Source: Trametes villosa | Lineage: Eukaryota; Basidiomycota; Agaricomycetes; Polyporales; Polyporaceae | Reading direction: 5' to 3' | Length of the DNA stretch: 64,000 nt | NCBI GenBank assembly: GCA_002964805.2 | Contig: PUDQ02000094.1 | Location: 1 to 64,000 of the forward strand | In this document: positions 41,738-51,910 of the stretch, piece after piece | Position numbering within the stretch: the first letter of the stretch is position 1 | How the letters are laid out: every line of letters begins with the position of its first letter | The notes under the pieces: generated by a model | What the model was told of the DNA's origin: nothing | Database searches by the model: none | Seen by the model: the letters and a program-made list of their open reading frames with translations, nothing else | Position numbers and translations under genes: made by a program

Positions 41738-42399
41738 TTTACTTCCTTTGTTTGCAGACCTAATACATCGAGACCTGATTACCCCTTACTTAGAGTATTA
41801 TCGAGTAGGAATCCCATTGCACCTCTCATCGGCGGAGGACTGCACCCTCTCCATTGCTCGTCGCTGACGGTGTAGGAGACGCGTGAACTGTGTGCATATA
41901 TTGTGGGAAGGATACATTGTACAGGTACATACTCCGCTTGCAAGAAACAGGACTGATACTACTTCGCCCGCGACCTAGTCACCCTGGTTGAACGCCTCGC
42001 CGATGACTCTTGGATGCCTGCCTCGCTCGGGGGAGTCGACGGCTGCGCAAGGTCCTCCGGGGCTCCGCTCGTGTTTCCGGTTTTCTTTTGGCCGCCGCGT
42101 TTGGCGGGAGCCTTCCGCGGGACCGGGCGAACAGCCTCCTCGAGGGGCCCAGAGTCCACTGGTACTGGCAAGAGGTTTACCGAGATTGCAGGGTTCCCGT
42201 CGAGCTCTACGTTGGCCAATGCCTCAGTCAGCGATTCAGAGCTGACTGGGTGATGCTCGGCTGTGGGCAGCGGGGCGATCGGGGGCGGCTGCGACTGCAG
42301 CACCTGGGATGGGAGCGACGACTCGCCCAAGTTCTGTGCGGGGCGCGCGACGGGGCGAGGGCGGGGCGGCACGCGTTTCTACGCGGGTGGGGGAACCGC

Positions 42400-43010
42400 G
42401 ACGTCCTGCGGCTGCGAGGACGGCGGTGCGCACGGGTGCTGCGAGGTGTGCGGCGCAGAGGGCGGCGGCGCATCCGCCCCTTGCGGCGCGTGTTGCTGCT
42501 GCTGCTGCTGCGAAGGCGGTGGCGGCGCGTACGGCTCCTGCGGGACGTACGGCGCGGAGGGCGGCGCCGCGTACGGGTGCTGCGAGTTGTAGGGCGCCGA
42601 GGGCGGCGGCGGCGGGTGCAGATGCTGTGAGGTGCGCGGCGCGTGGGGGTTCTGCTGCTGCGAGGGCGGGGACAGCGCGTGGGGGTGCTGCGAGGCGTAC
42701 AGAGCGGAGGGCGGCGGCGCGTACAGCGGCTGCGAGGTGTACGGCGCCGAGGGCGGCGGCGCGTGCGGGTGCTGCGAGGGCGGCGGCAGCGCGCGCTGTT
42801 GGTGCGAGGGGTGCGGCGCCGAAGGCGGCGGCGCGTGCGGGTGCTGCTGCTGCTGCGAGGGCGGCGGGGGCGGCGCGTGCAGTTGCTGCGAGGTGTGCAG
42901 CGACGGCGGCGGGTGCTGCTGCTGCGAGGGCGGGAGCGGCGCGTGCGGGTGCTGCGAGGGCGGTGGCGGCGCGTGCGAGTGCTGCGAGGAGTACGGGGCC
43001 GAGGGCGAAG
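42400..43010 (-). repeat. Coding minisatellite (Pro/Ser/Gln/His repeats)
   Basis: About twenty imperfect units of roughly 30-36 bp encode variants of PPPSAPYTSQHPHA. Because the unit is GC-rich and in-phase, all six frames stay open, which explains the overlapping long open frames here. Confidence 0.75.
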
Positions 43011-44063
43011 GCGCGGAGGGGATGAACTCGAACTCCTCCTCGGACGTGGAATCACGGGGCGCGACGGGGATAGACTGACTGGAGATGGAAGAGACAGGAA
43101 TAGGGCGGACACGGGAGCTCCTGGAGGACAAGGTTGACGTTGACGTTGACGGTGCTGCAGAGTGGGCGTACGAGACCTGGGAAGACGTGGGAGGGATTGA
43201 GAACTCAGGGCCGCTGGACGTGACAGGAGGAGGGGCGAGCGGTGCTCCTCCTTGGGAAACGCGTGAGGGGTTGCTCGCGCTGCTCTGGGGAGCTTGGACA
43301 TCGTCATCGGAGAAGGTAGGGGCCTCGTCAAGCTCCACCGTGACTTCTCCTTCGAGATCCGCAAAATCGCGACCTGTCTGATACGCGCTGCCTCCCGCCT
43401 CGTCCCCTGCAAGATCTCGGTGTGGGAGACCACGGAAGACCTCCTTCTCGATCGACTCGATGAGGAAAGCTATACGAGGGGTGTTGCGGTGGAATATCAG
43501 GGTCCTGAGGTACTCCTCGTAGGCTGACAGGTAGTCGATCTTAGAAATCGCGCCCTTCTCCTCGAAACTCGTGTCGGCCGAGAGGAGGTAGCGTACCTGT
43601 CAAAGAAATGAGTTGGTTAGAAACGCTTCCGGCGCGTGATCAGAAGAACGCACTCCTACGCCGGCGAAAGCAATCATGCCGAACGTCACGGCCCTGATCT
43701 GCCATACCATACCCGCGGATGTTCCCCAAGGTTTCTCCCTCTCCAGGGCGGCCTCTCCGTACAGCATCAGCCGGATGAACTGCCGGGAAGCACGTTAGCA
43801 CACTCTGTGGGAAGCTGAAGATCGAAATGTAATCACATACCTTCCATACCGTGTCATTCCTGAAAATATACTTCGTCTCATCGAACGCATTGGCAGGCGT
43901 TTGAGGGAAGAGAATTCGGACCCACGGGTCCTTCGGGTTCCGGCCGCTGCGCCAATGCCGAACTTGAGGGTCCTGATCGAGGATGTCTAGATAGTTGTCG
44001 CCGGTCTCGATGAATAGGAGGGGGTTGAGTTCGGACTTCATGTGAGAGAAGATCTGCGCTCGC

Positions 44064-44802
44064 TGTTAGGGCCGTGCGGGCTTTAAGTCCGGAACCGGTC
44101 GGAGTTGACAGCTCCGAAGCGTGGGAAAGCGGAGCTCCGAACTCCGAAGGCGCGGGAAAGCGGACCTGGGCTTCGGAGGTCGGACTTGTCGGACGTAGCG
44201 GAGCGGAGGTCCGAACGGAGGCCCACACAAGTGAGGACTTCAGCGAAGCTATTAGCAACGCCAGAGACCCTTGCCACTTGTCCTCAGATTTCAGAGGTGG
44301 ACAGGTCCGATGTCCGGAGGTCCGACACCGGAATGTCGGACTTACTGGACTAGGAAGGTCGGAGCTACCAGACGACGAGCGGAGGAAGCGGAACAGATGT
44401 ATTGGGAAGGAAGTAGAGCGAGTGTGTGGATGAAGGGGTAAACGAGTCAACGAGATATCCGAACTGAGTAGCTACAACATACCAGCTACGTATATATAGA
44501 CTACGAGCTAATTGTTATGCCACAACAATAAGAGCGGACTAATAAGGAAGGTCAAAGCGGAATAGGGTCGGAAGTCGGGGAAGACAATAAGGCTATTGTT
44601 CTAATCAGAATTGAAGCGGAAAAGCGGAGTAAGTAAGTCCGAAACGTCGGACAAGCGGAGTTAAGTCCGATAAGTGCGGAGTAAGCGGAGTTAAGTCCGA
44701 TAAGAGCGGACTTAGCGGACCAAAAGCGGAGTAAAAGCGGAGTAAGAGCGGACCAAAGCGGAGTTGAGTCCGCAGGTGTCAGAGGTCGCACGGGGCGTAA
44801 CA
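44064..44802 (-). repeat. Solo LTR (739 bp) of the TCCG-rich LTR family
   Basis: TG ... CA ends with a perfect 5-bp duplication CTCGC (44059-44063, 44803-44807). Nearly identical to the solo LTR at 19717-20456. Inserted in a coding exon. Confidence 0.93.
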
Positions 44803-45634
44803 CTCGCCGCCTCCTCATGTTCGTCATGATCTTGCTCTTCTGGTCTTTGATCGCAGAGGACAGCTAGTACGCGAGGGCGTTAGCGATTCTGCACGCGCTG
44901 AGAGAGGGATGGGTACGCACCTCGCTTATGACATACGCGTTGGTTATGTGAGGGAGTAGGTCATGCGGTACGAGGCGGGAGAACTGCGCGGCCTCGGCAT
45001 GATCAAGGGCGGCGGCGCGAACCTCCAAGATCAAGGTCTCCGGGTAGCGAGTTGCCTTATCGTAAGGATCGACGCTCTCGGCGCGCGCGATGAGAGCAAA
45101 GACCTTAGAGTCCTTGCTTGGAGCCCACGGTTTGTAGATGATAGAATACTTGCGGCCGATGGTGCGGAAATCGTATTGAAGCGGCTGGAGCGCGTTCCTG
45201 CGGCGGTCCTGATCGTGCGGCCCCGCCGCGGCCGACGCCGACGACGTGATGCCCTCGGAGGCGGAGTCCTGAGGAGGCGTGTCCGGCGAGGCCTTCTTCT
45301 TCTTCCCTTTCTTACGAGCCCTGGAGCCTTCGCCCATCAGTACTCGCATCTGGAGGTCCCGTATCTGCTGCTCATATTGCTGCTGTTCGACCTGCATCTG
45401 GTGCATTTGCTGCACGAAAGGCCTATCAGTATGATGCCGACGGAGTCGTCGGAGTGGGCGTACCTCCCGCGTCATGCGAAAGGCCGCCGCGTGGGCCTCG
45501 AAGTCGCCTTGGCTCCAGCCCTGCGCAAAATGCGTGTCGTCGTCATCATCGTCGTCATCGTCCGAACCTTCGGTCGGCGGGACATGTTCGGCGGGACCCG
45601 GGGGATGAGCGGGAAGAGGTTGCGAGCGCTGCAT

Positions 45635-46225
45635 GTCGGGGGCGGAGGCGGAGGCGGGGCTTGGAGGCGATGAGAGGAGTGTGGGGGACGGTCGAGGACA
45701 CGGCTCGCCCTATAACGAAGCTGGGGAAAAACTCCGTGAACACACGCGTGAAGCGTCGCATGAATAGACTCACCTCGTGCACGGCCCAGAACTACGAGAG
45801 AAAGGGCACCACATACGTAAGGCGTTCGGTTGGGAGCAGGCAGGCGCTGCTATCTACACATCAGTTCTATTCCGTGGGACACACTGGGAGTCATCTGATG
45901 CAAGCGGCATAATGTCGCGCATGGAAGAGCTGGAGGAAGGGAGAGAGACGATCCACGAGTAACTCCGCAAGACGAGAGTCGGGACCCGGACAGAAACTGC
46001 TGACAGCCAAACAGAGAATTGTATGTACAGAGAATGTAGAAAAGTTCGTGATCATGGCTGGTCGAGTAGAGATCAGCCACAGCGTGTAGCGCGGGCTAGA
46101 CCCCGTGGAAATCGACGCACCTTGCTCCTACACTTTGGGACAGTCCAGCTGATAGTCATACGTCAACTTCTCTGTAACAGTTAGTCATGGGTGCCGACAC
46201 CGAGCGGCCCAGACGTACCACAGAT
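45635..46225. other. Intergenic, no gene recognised
   Basis: Divided between the upstream region of the Pro/Gln-rich gene and the 3' flank of the dioxygenase gene. No supported feature. Confidence 0.4.
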
Positions 46226-47842
46226 TCATTGAGCAGCGTTCTGGAGCTCGTCCGAGGTACTCCACATGTCAACGCCCCGCAGCCACCGCTGCTCGCCACT
46301 GAGAGCGTGCACGCCGCCCTCCGCGTCGAAGTCCTTCTGGGATTTGCTGCCGCACTCCACCCATCTGAACAGCCCGCCAGCTGAGTATTGTGTGAACGAG
46401 CTCCTGTGCTCAAAATCCTGGACGACGGTGTTGGAGTGTCGCAAGATCGCCGACGGGATAAGTATCAGTGCGCCCGGCGGAAATTCAATCATTAGGTTCA
46501 AGTCCCAGAGAAGGAGATGTCCTCCTTCTCGGGGATCGAACCTCCCGATTGCAGTGATCGCGCACCATCCTGCAGGAAGGTTGAGATGGTCAGTATGCAC
46601 ATGCGTGGCGACCTGGGGTCCGAGATTGAACGTCGCGCAGCCGAAAACGCTCTTCCGAAAATTCGCCTTCAGCGCGACATTGTCGCGCAGAAGCATCTTC
46701 ATCGTGGCGCTGTAGTAGTCGTGCAGCCGAGGTGCAAACAGCTTGAAAGCGGCTGCTCATTGTCGCCATCAGCTAGATGATATTGTTAATACAGGGATAG
46801 GGAACTCACCATCGCCGAAACCCGCGATGCGCCGTATGGCTTGGTTGTCAAGCAATTGCGCAATGACCTTCTTATTGTGCGCGGAGTGCGAGAGGTTACT
46901 GACGCGCTATATTGTCGGACACATTTAGTCGCGAATCACTCAAGAGGAGCGAGATGGATTACCTTCTGCCCTCCACCGTAGGAGATACCGGCCGCGATGG
47001 CGGGAAACGAGCCTCGGCGGTGGATCAGCTGCTTGGCGTCGAGCTTGTAGGCCGACCTTGCTATGTCGAACGCCTTCTGAGCGTCGACGTTGACCTTCGC
47101 CCACCCCTCAGTATCCCTGGGACTTCCGGCAAGGACAGCGAAGACGCGGGAAGCGTCGTCTAGTAAAGGGACTGGCTCCCTGTTTGTTGTGAGAGACCTG
47201 TATGAGCGACCGACGAATAGCGCAGATATGACACTTACCGTCCATCCCATTCAATGTACTGGAACCCGAGCTCGAGGGCGTCCGCCTTGGTAAGGGCACG
47301 ACTATCCGCAGGGTCCTTAGGAAGGCGGCGGCCGACAAAGCCCGTGCTGGCGACCGTGCTCTTCTTGGCCGTGTGCACGTTCTTGGACGAAGTACCCATC
47401 TCTGTAAACGGAGAATCTCGTGAATATCTGTATTGAACGCACAGATCGAGAACAAACCTGTTATATTGAAGCTCACTGTCATCACGTTCGCCCGACGCCG
47501 GTGTTTGAGAGATGCGAACTTGATGTGTCGATCCAGAGAGGCCTGCACGAGTTCCTGCTTTGCGTGACTGTCCCGGGCTGCCTGACGGCGCTGTTTGGAG
47601 CGTGCTTTGTCTCGGGATTTCGCGGAGTCCAACCGGGTCATCTGCCCCCGAGACTTCTCAGGCGCGGTCCTGCCTTCAAAGAGAGGCGGAGGGTTTCTGC
47701 AGCAGGAGATCAATACGTTCTTCGTGAGCTATGGTAAGAGAACGTACTGGTCTAGCGGTAGCTCGTCTTCGTCGGGGAGCGCAGATGTCACCGCGGCGTG
47801 CGCGAGCAGCCGGGCCTTCTCCATCAAGTCGACGAGAGCCAT
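46226..47842 (-). CDS. TET/JBP-type 2-oxoglutarate/Fe(II) dioxygenase, intact
   Basis: Start ATG 47840-47842. Exons 47842-47748, 47696-47458, 47401-47239, 47179-46963, 46906-46810 and 46752-46226 keep phase and have GT-AG introns, giving 445 residues. The catalytic domain is at the C-terminus: HxD iron ligands in THVHTDHLNLPAGWC, the core GGHLLLWDLNLMIEFPPGAL, a distal His in ILRHSNT, and a basic 2-oxoglutarate-side segment in FTQYSAGGLFRWV. The N-terminus is basic (KSRDKARSKQRRQAARDSH), suiting a nuclear protein. TET/JBP enzymes oxidise 5-methylpyrimidines in DNA. Basidiomycetes have expanded, transposon-associated families of them (Iyer and colleagues 2014, from memory). Another 2-oxoglutarate dioxygenase family is possible; a start further upstream (to about 47888) is also possible. 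Confidence 0.72.
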
Positions 47843-48831
47843 GCCGACTTTGAGCGGGGCACTACCGTAGTGGGCGGACGGCGGCAATCTGCATGTCGAT
47901 GAGGCCTGGCCGAGTGCGAATGGTAAGTTTATGAGAATAGCTGGAGGAGCGAGTGGAGGGTACCATTGCAGCATGAAAGGGGCTGAAATAGAGCCGTGAT
48001 TAGTACAGGGGAGACGCTCCATGATGAGCACCATGCATCGAAGCGCAGTGGAAAGGGGATGGAGGACATGTTCAGCACACCAAGGCTGCCATTCCGGACG
48101 CAACACATAGTAGCATTCACGCGGTTTCCAGGGTCGGATACTCGTCGCGATTGCATACAATGGATGGCCGTAATGCAAGCCCCGGGGGTAGTGCGCAGGA
48201 GCTCGTCAACTATGGGGGAGCGGTGCTTACCTTTCGGCTTGAGGCTGAAAGGGTGAGTGCCGTGCAATCGGATGAGGTGGGCGCCGCTGTAGTCAACTGG
48301 GAGTGGCGGGCAGAGGCGGGAATTGGGGAGAGAGAAGACAGCGGCGGCGGGGTACTTATGCAAAATGGAACAATGGGGGATCCTGCGAGGGCTAGATGAA
48401 GTATTAGCCATGCGTAGCCATGGCCAGGACAATGGACGATCTCCGCTTACTTGTGGCTATAGGTACTAAGCGCCAAGGGCCGCGCAAGCCTTGTGGGGTT
48501 TTCCATTCACTCGGCCATATGCTGAGCGTCGGCCGTCCCATGAGTTGTGGCGCTCCAGGGGGTTGGCGCATTGTCCTGCTGTTCACAACGTGCAGCAGCA
48601 GCCTCGAACTGCCCCAGTGTTCGCCCGACCCCAATCGCCGCCGCGCCGTGCCGCGACAGAGGTTGTCTCAGTCTGTCACTACAATCGTCGTAATCAATAG
48701 CACCATTTCTCGACACTCGTGTAAAGACAAATTCGCACCTGTAGACTCGCAGTCGCCGGCGACGTATTAGTTCTCGGGGCGGGCTATGGCGGTCGTGGAG
48801 CCGACGGGCTGGTAAGGTACCGGTACCTAGG
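47843..48831. other. No gene recognised
   Basis: Upstream region of the dioxygenase gene. A minus-strand frame (47929-48432) has no motif and includes sequence that would be promoter or 5' UTR. Nothing else supported. Confidence 0.35.
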
Positions 48832-50267
48832 TTAGGCCCACGCTGGGCGTCGCGACGACGGTAAACTGGCAGGGCACGTCGAGAGCGCGGGTATTGAGGC
48901 CCACAACTCCGAACTCCTCCAACTGCTTCTCGTGCTGCTACTCCAGGAAGGCCGTGATTGAGACTTCTTCAGTCGCCTCGTCGAGTGCTTCCTTCTCCTT
49001 GAATCCGCCGTCTGCCATCCGAGTGGGCTCCATGCGGCGGAACTCGCCCTCGAATAAGTACTGTGAGAGAGGAAGAGAGAGAGGGCAAGAGCAATAAACG
49101 TTAGCGTGCGGATACTGTACGTGGTGCGTGCAAGAGATGCGCACCATGCAAAAGATATGCTGGATGAAAGCCAGAGACTGAAGCGGAGGAAGAGGAAGAG
49201 CAAGCGGAGAGAGGTGGCGAAGCGAGGCGAGGCGAAGCGACCATGCGAGCGAACCCTCGATCCCGGAAATGGGCAATACCACAGAGGAAGAGGATAATGG
49301 AGGGATAGATCGATGCACGGGAGCTGGAGTACAATGGTATAGTGCACCGTCCGATGCGAGGCAAGAGGAGGGCGGGGAGGGAAGCGATGAGCGTGAATAG
49401 GATGAAGAGGGGAGGGGGAAGGGGCGCTCAATCGACCACTGTGGCCGACGCCAGGACGCGCAGGCGCACCGTCGCGCGCACGAGCCTGAGTAGCAGCACG
49501 ACGCAGCGGTAGTCGACTAGATGCACGGCGACGCGCGCGCGAACATGTCATCGCCCTTCGCCTTCTTCACCGTCGTCGGCGCCGCGCGCGCGTACGCCGC
49601 GGCCACGCCAACGTCGAGACTTGACGAGGACGAGTCCATGGTGATCGGGGTGCCGATGGTGCGCGACCGTACGACGTGCACGTTGTGGTCCTCGTACCCC
49701 GAGCGGGGTTGAGGGCGGCGCGGAGCTGTACCCGAGCGGGATCGAGGGCGGCGCGGAGCTCGAGGGCGATGTCAACGTCGACATTGACGACTCGGAGTGT
49801 CGGGTGTGTTTGGCGCAGACGACGTCTTGAGCATCGTCGACCGGCCGCGGCGCACGGGCGTGGACGCGGGCGCGTGACTCGGGGCGTACGTGTTTCCCTC
49901 GTGGACGGGGGTGAGGGACGAGGGGCGTGATGGGCTCCGGGAGCGACATCGACGGGCCTTGGATAGGACATGTCGTGAATGCAGGCGGGGACGTCACGGC
50001 GTTCGCCTGGGTGTACGGCGTCGTCGAGGACGCGGGCGAGGGCACGGGCGTGGAGAGGACGCAGGTGTGGTAGGGCCCGTTGCCCTTCAAGTGGAGGCGC
50101 ACCTTCTGCTGGAACTCCTTGTGCGGGTTAGCGTTGATGTTGAGCTGCCACCCGAGGTAAACGCACACCTCGCACTCCATTTGCTTGATTTTGCTGACCG
50201 CGAACATGCCTCCTCGCCGAGGGCTGTCAAGGAAGATCGAGCGCGGTCGTCTTATGGTTGCGGGCAT
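48832..50267 (-). pseudogene. Cyclin-like gene fragment
   Basis: After a splice acceptor (TTGACAG) near 50230, the frame reads GGMFAVSKIKQMECEVCVYLGWQLNI ... EFQQKVR, which resembles the end of the cyclin N-terminal box of Pho80/PCL-type fungal cyclins, followed by a Ser/Thr/Pro-rich tail. The preceding exons that should carry the first cyclin helices are not found upstream. The frame changes downstream (about 49.8-49.5 kb) are uncertain, and whether the 48.8-49.3 kb segments belong to the same gene is unclear. Probably a 5'-truncated gene. Confidence 0.45.
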
Positions 50268-50964
50268 GCGGCGGCAGTTGCGGGCGTGTGGCGGTAGTCG
50301 CGGGGGTACAGCGGCAGTCGCGGGTCATCCTCAACTCGGTGCCCCATGCTTTAAGAGCCATCGTGCGTGCCTGGTGCGATGGCGAGGGCGGTCGTGCTGC
50401 ATTCGCGGACGCTCGAGCGAGCCCCGATGCCTGCCGTGAGTCGTCCCTAGGCGTCGTGCCCCGGCTGCAACAGCCATCGCGCCTTGCATGATGGTGGGGG
50501 GCATCGTCTTGCGAATCGCGATGCGAGCGGGTCGACGAGCGGCACTATCGCGAGTCCTCGCCCCACACAGGCTGAGGGTGGTCACCCTGTGGCGGGCGTG
50601 GACGTGCGAGTGCTCGGGCGTTGGACGCTGGACGCTTGTCGTCCCCCAGCTTCGCGCCTAGGGTTGCAGCGACGACGCCGAGCGGACTGTAGTCGGTGGC
50701 GCAGCCTGGGCAAGCACTGCACAAGCATATTACCGTACTGTTGCTGAGGACGCACAAGACGATAATGGATTACCAGGAAGATCACATACATGGCTAATGG
50801 CACTAGTGCTGGTATCAGGGAGAACAGCGTGATGCTAAGTAGCCGTCATAAGAGTCTAAACACAAGAGTATCGGTTACTAACTTTCGATTGAACCCCTAA
50901 ATAGAGTAAGCAGAGTACTTGCCTTCATCTCCACACGAGTTCGGCGTGGTGCGCCAGCCAAGTC
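50268..50964. other. No gene recognised
   Basis: GC-rich sequence with open frames of no recognisable family. Confidence 0.35.
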
Positions 50965-51414
50965 TTACGCCGCCGTGCTAGGTGGTGTATCCCACGCGCT
51001 TGGAGTGGGTGCCCGTACTCTCTTGCGGTAGCGCGACTGGTTGTTTGAGCCGATACAGCTAGAGTCGATGTACCACGAGCGGGGTACCGCAGGATCCTCC
51101 GTGTCGCTTTCTAATTCGCTTTCTTCCCGGTCCTTGAACATGTCGCGAGTGCGCTTGAGAGGGCGCCCTCTGCCCTGGGGCTGGGTTCGTGGCTGGACGC
51201 GCGGCACCATCTTGACTGGGGGAAGCGACTGTTCATACGCAAAGTCGCGGGCCTTGATGCCATACTTAGCGAGTACGGCGGCGTGGTTCTCGACCGTCTG
51301 GTCGTTTTGCTTGTGGCCGGAGCGTTCCGAGTCCGAGTCCGAGTCGGAAGGCGGAGACCGCTGTGACCGTGCTTGTAGTAGGGGTAGGGAGTGTTGCAGA
51401 TCCTCCATAGACAT
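50965..51414 (-). CDS. Hypothetical acidic/AT-hook-like protein
   Basis: ATG 51412-51414, 149 residues to a stop at 50965. Contains an alternating Ser/Asp run (PPSDSDSDSERSG), a central ordered-looking part (NHAAVLAKYGIKARDFAYEQ) and an AT-hook-like GRGRPLKR. It lies about 500 bp downstream of the Plavaka transposase in the same direction and could be a companion gene, or a 3' exon of a larger gene. Family not recognised. Confidence 0.4.
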   Translation of the reverse strand: MSMEDLQHSLPLLQARSQRSPPSDSDSDSERSGHKQNDQTVENHAAVLAKYGIKARDFAYEQSLPPVKMVPRVQPRTQPQGRGRPLKRTRDMFKDREESELESDTEDPAVPRSWYIDSSCIGSNNQSRYRKRVRAPTPSAWDTPPSTAA

Positions 51415-51910
51415 AGAGATAAGTAGAATACAGATGGCAAGCCAGAAGTTCGACTTACGGATAAGACTCTCATGGTGGAGAGGTGTGCACGGTGGTTGTG
51501 CGCGATAGAAAGGTGAATGGGGAATGTCGCCGACTCCTCGACGTGCACAGCCACATCGCGGGAATTCTCTCAGACTCGCTGAATCTGTGTCCCCTCCGAC
51601 CGCGATGCGCGCTGACTCGAGCCTTGCTTGCGCAATTATACCTAGATCCTTGGCTGAACTCGGATTTCCTCAACGCGCGTGCTCGGGACGCCAGCCGGAG
51701 CGCCGCATGTCATTCAAGGCAGGAAGGCGGTCGTCGCGGCCCCACTGGCTTCTTTAGTCACCCGTCCGAGTCGCAATACTTTTGGTATGTTCTTCCGGTG
51801 TGACTGCAGCCACCGCCGTCGGCGTACTTATGTTCATTGCGAAGTCATCGGCACAGTGAGTAGGCCGAGCGTGAGAATAGGTACTGGTAGTAGTAATGCT
51901 TGGAGTAGTG

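Larger units (their letters stand above)
41959..45634 (-). pseudogene. Pro/Gln-rich protein of unknown function, split by a solo LTR
   Basis: ATG at 45632-45634. Exon 1 45634-45464; exon 2 about 45415-44923 (an acidic poly-Asp run, a Gln-rich coiled coil, a basic GRKKGKKKK-like patch, then DFRTIGRKYSIIYKPWAP); exon 3 44863-43832, interrupted by LTR 44064-44802; then exons with KPWGTSAGMVWQIRAVTFG and RYLLSADTSFEEKGAISKIDYLSAY; then a long Pro/Gln/Ser/His repeat tail (43340-42380) and probably a last basic exon to 41959. Discounting one CTCGC copy, the frame reads through the insertion (RRRRAQIF). The order of blocks resembles a widespread Agaricomycete family of unknown function (possibly DUF6698-like, from memory). 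Disrupted, so probably non-functional. Confidence 0.6.

Noticed and set aside
42228..43433. 400-codon frame rich in Arg/Ser/Pro, minus strand, and its plus-strand counterparts
   Set aside because: Shadow of the in-frame Pro/Gln/His repeat of the 41959-45634 gene.
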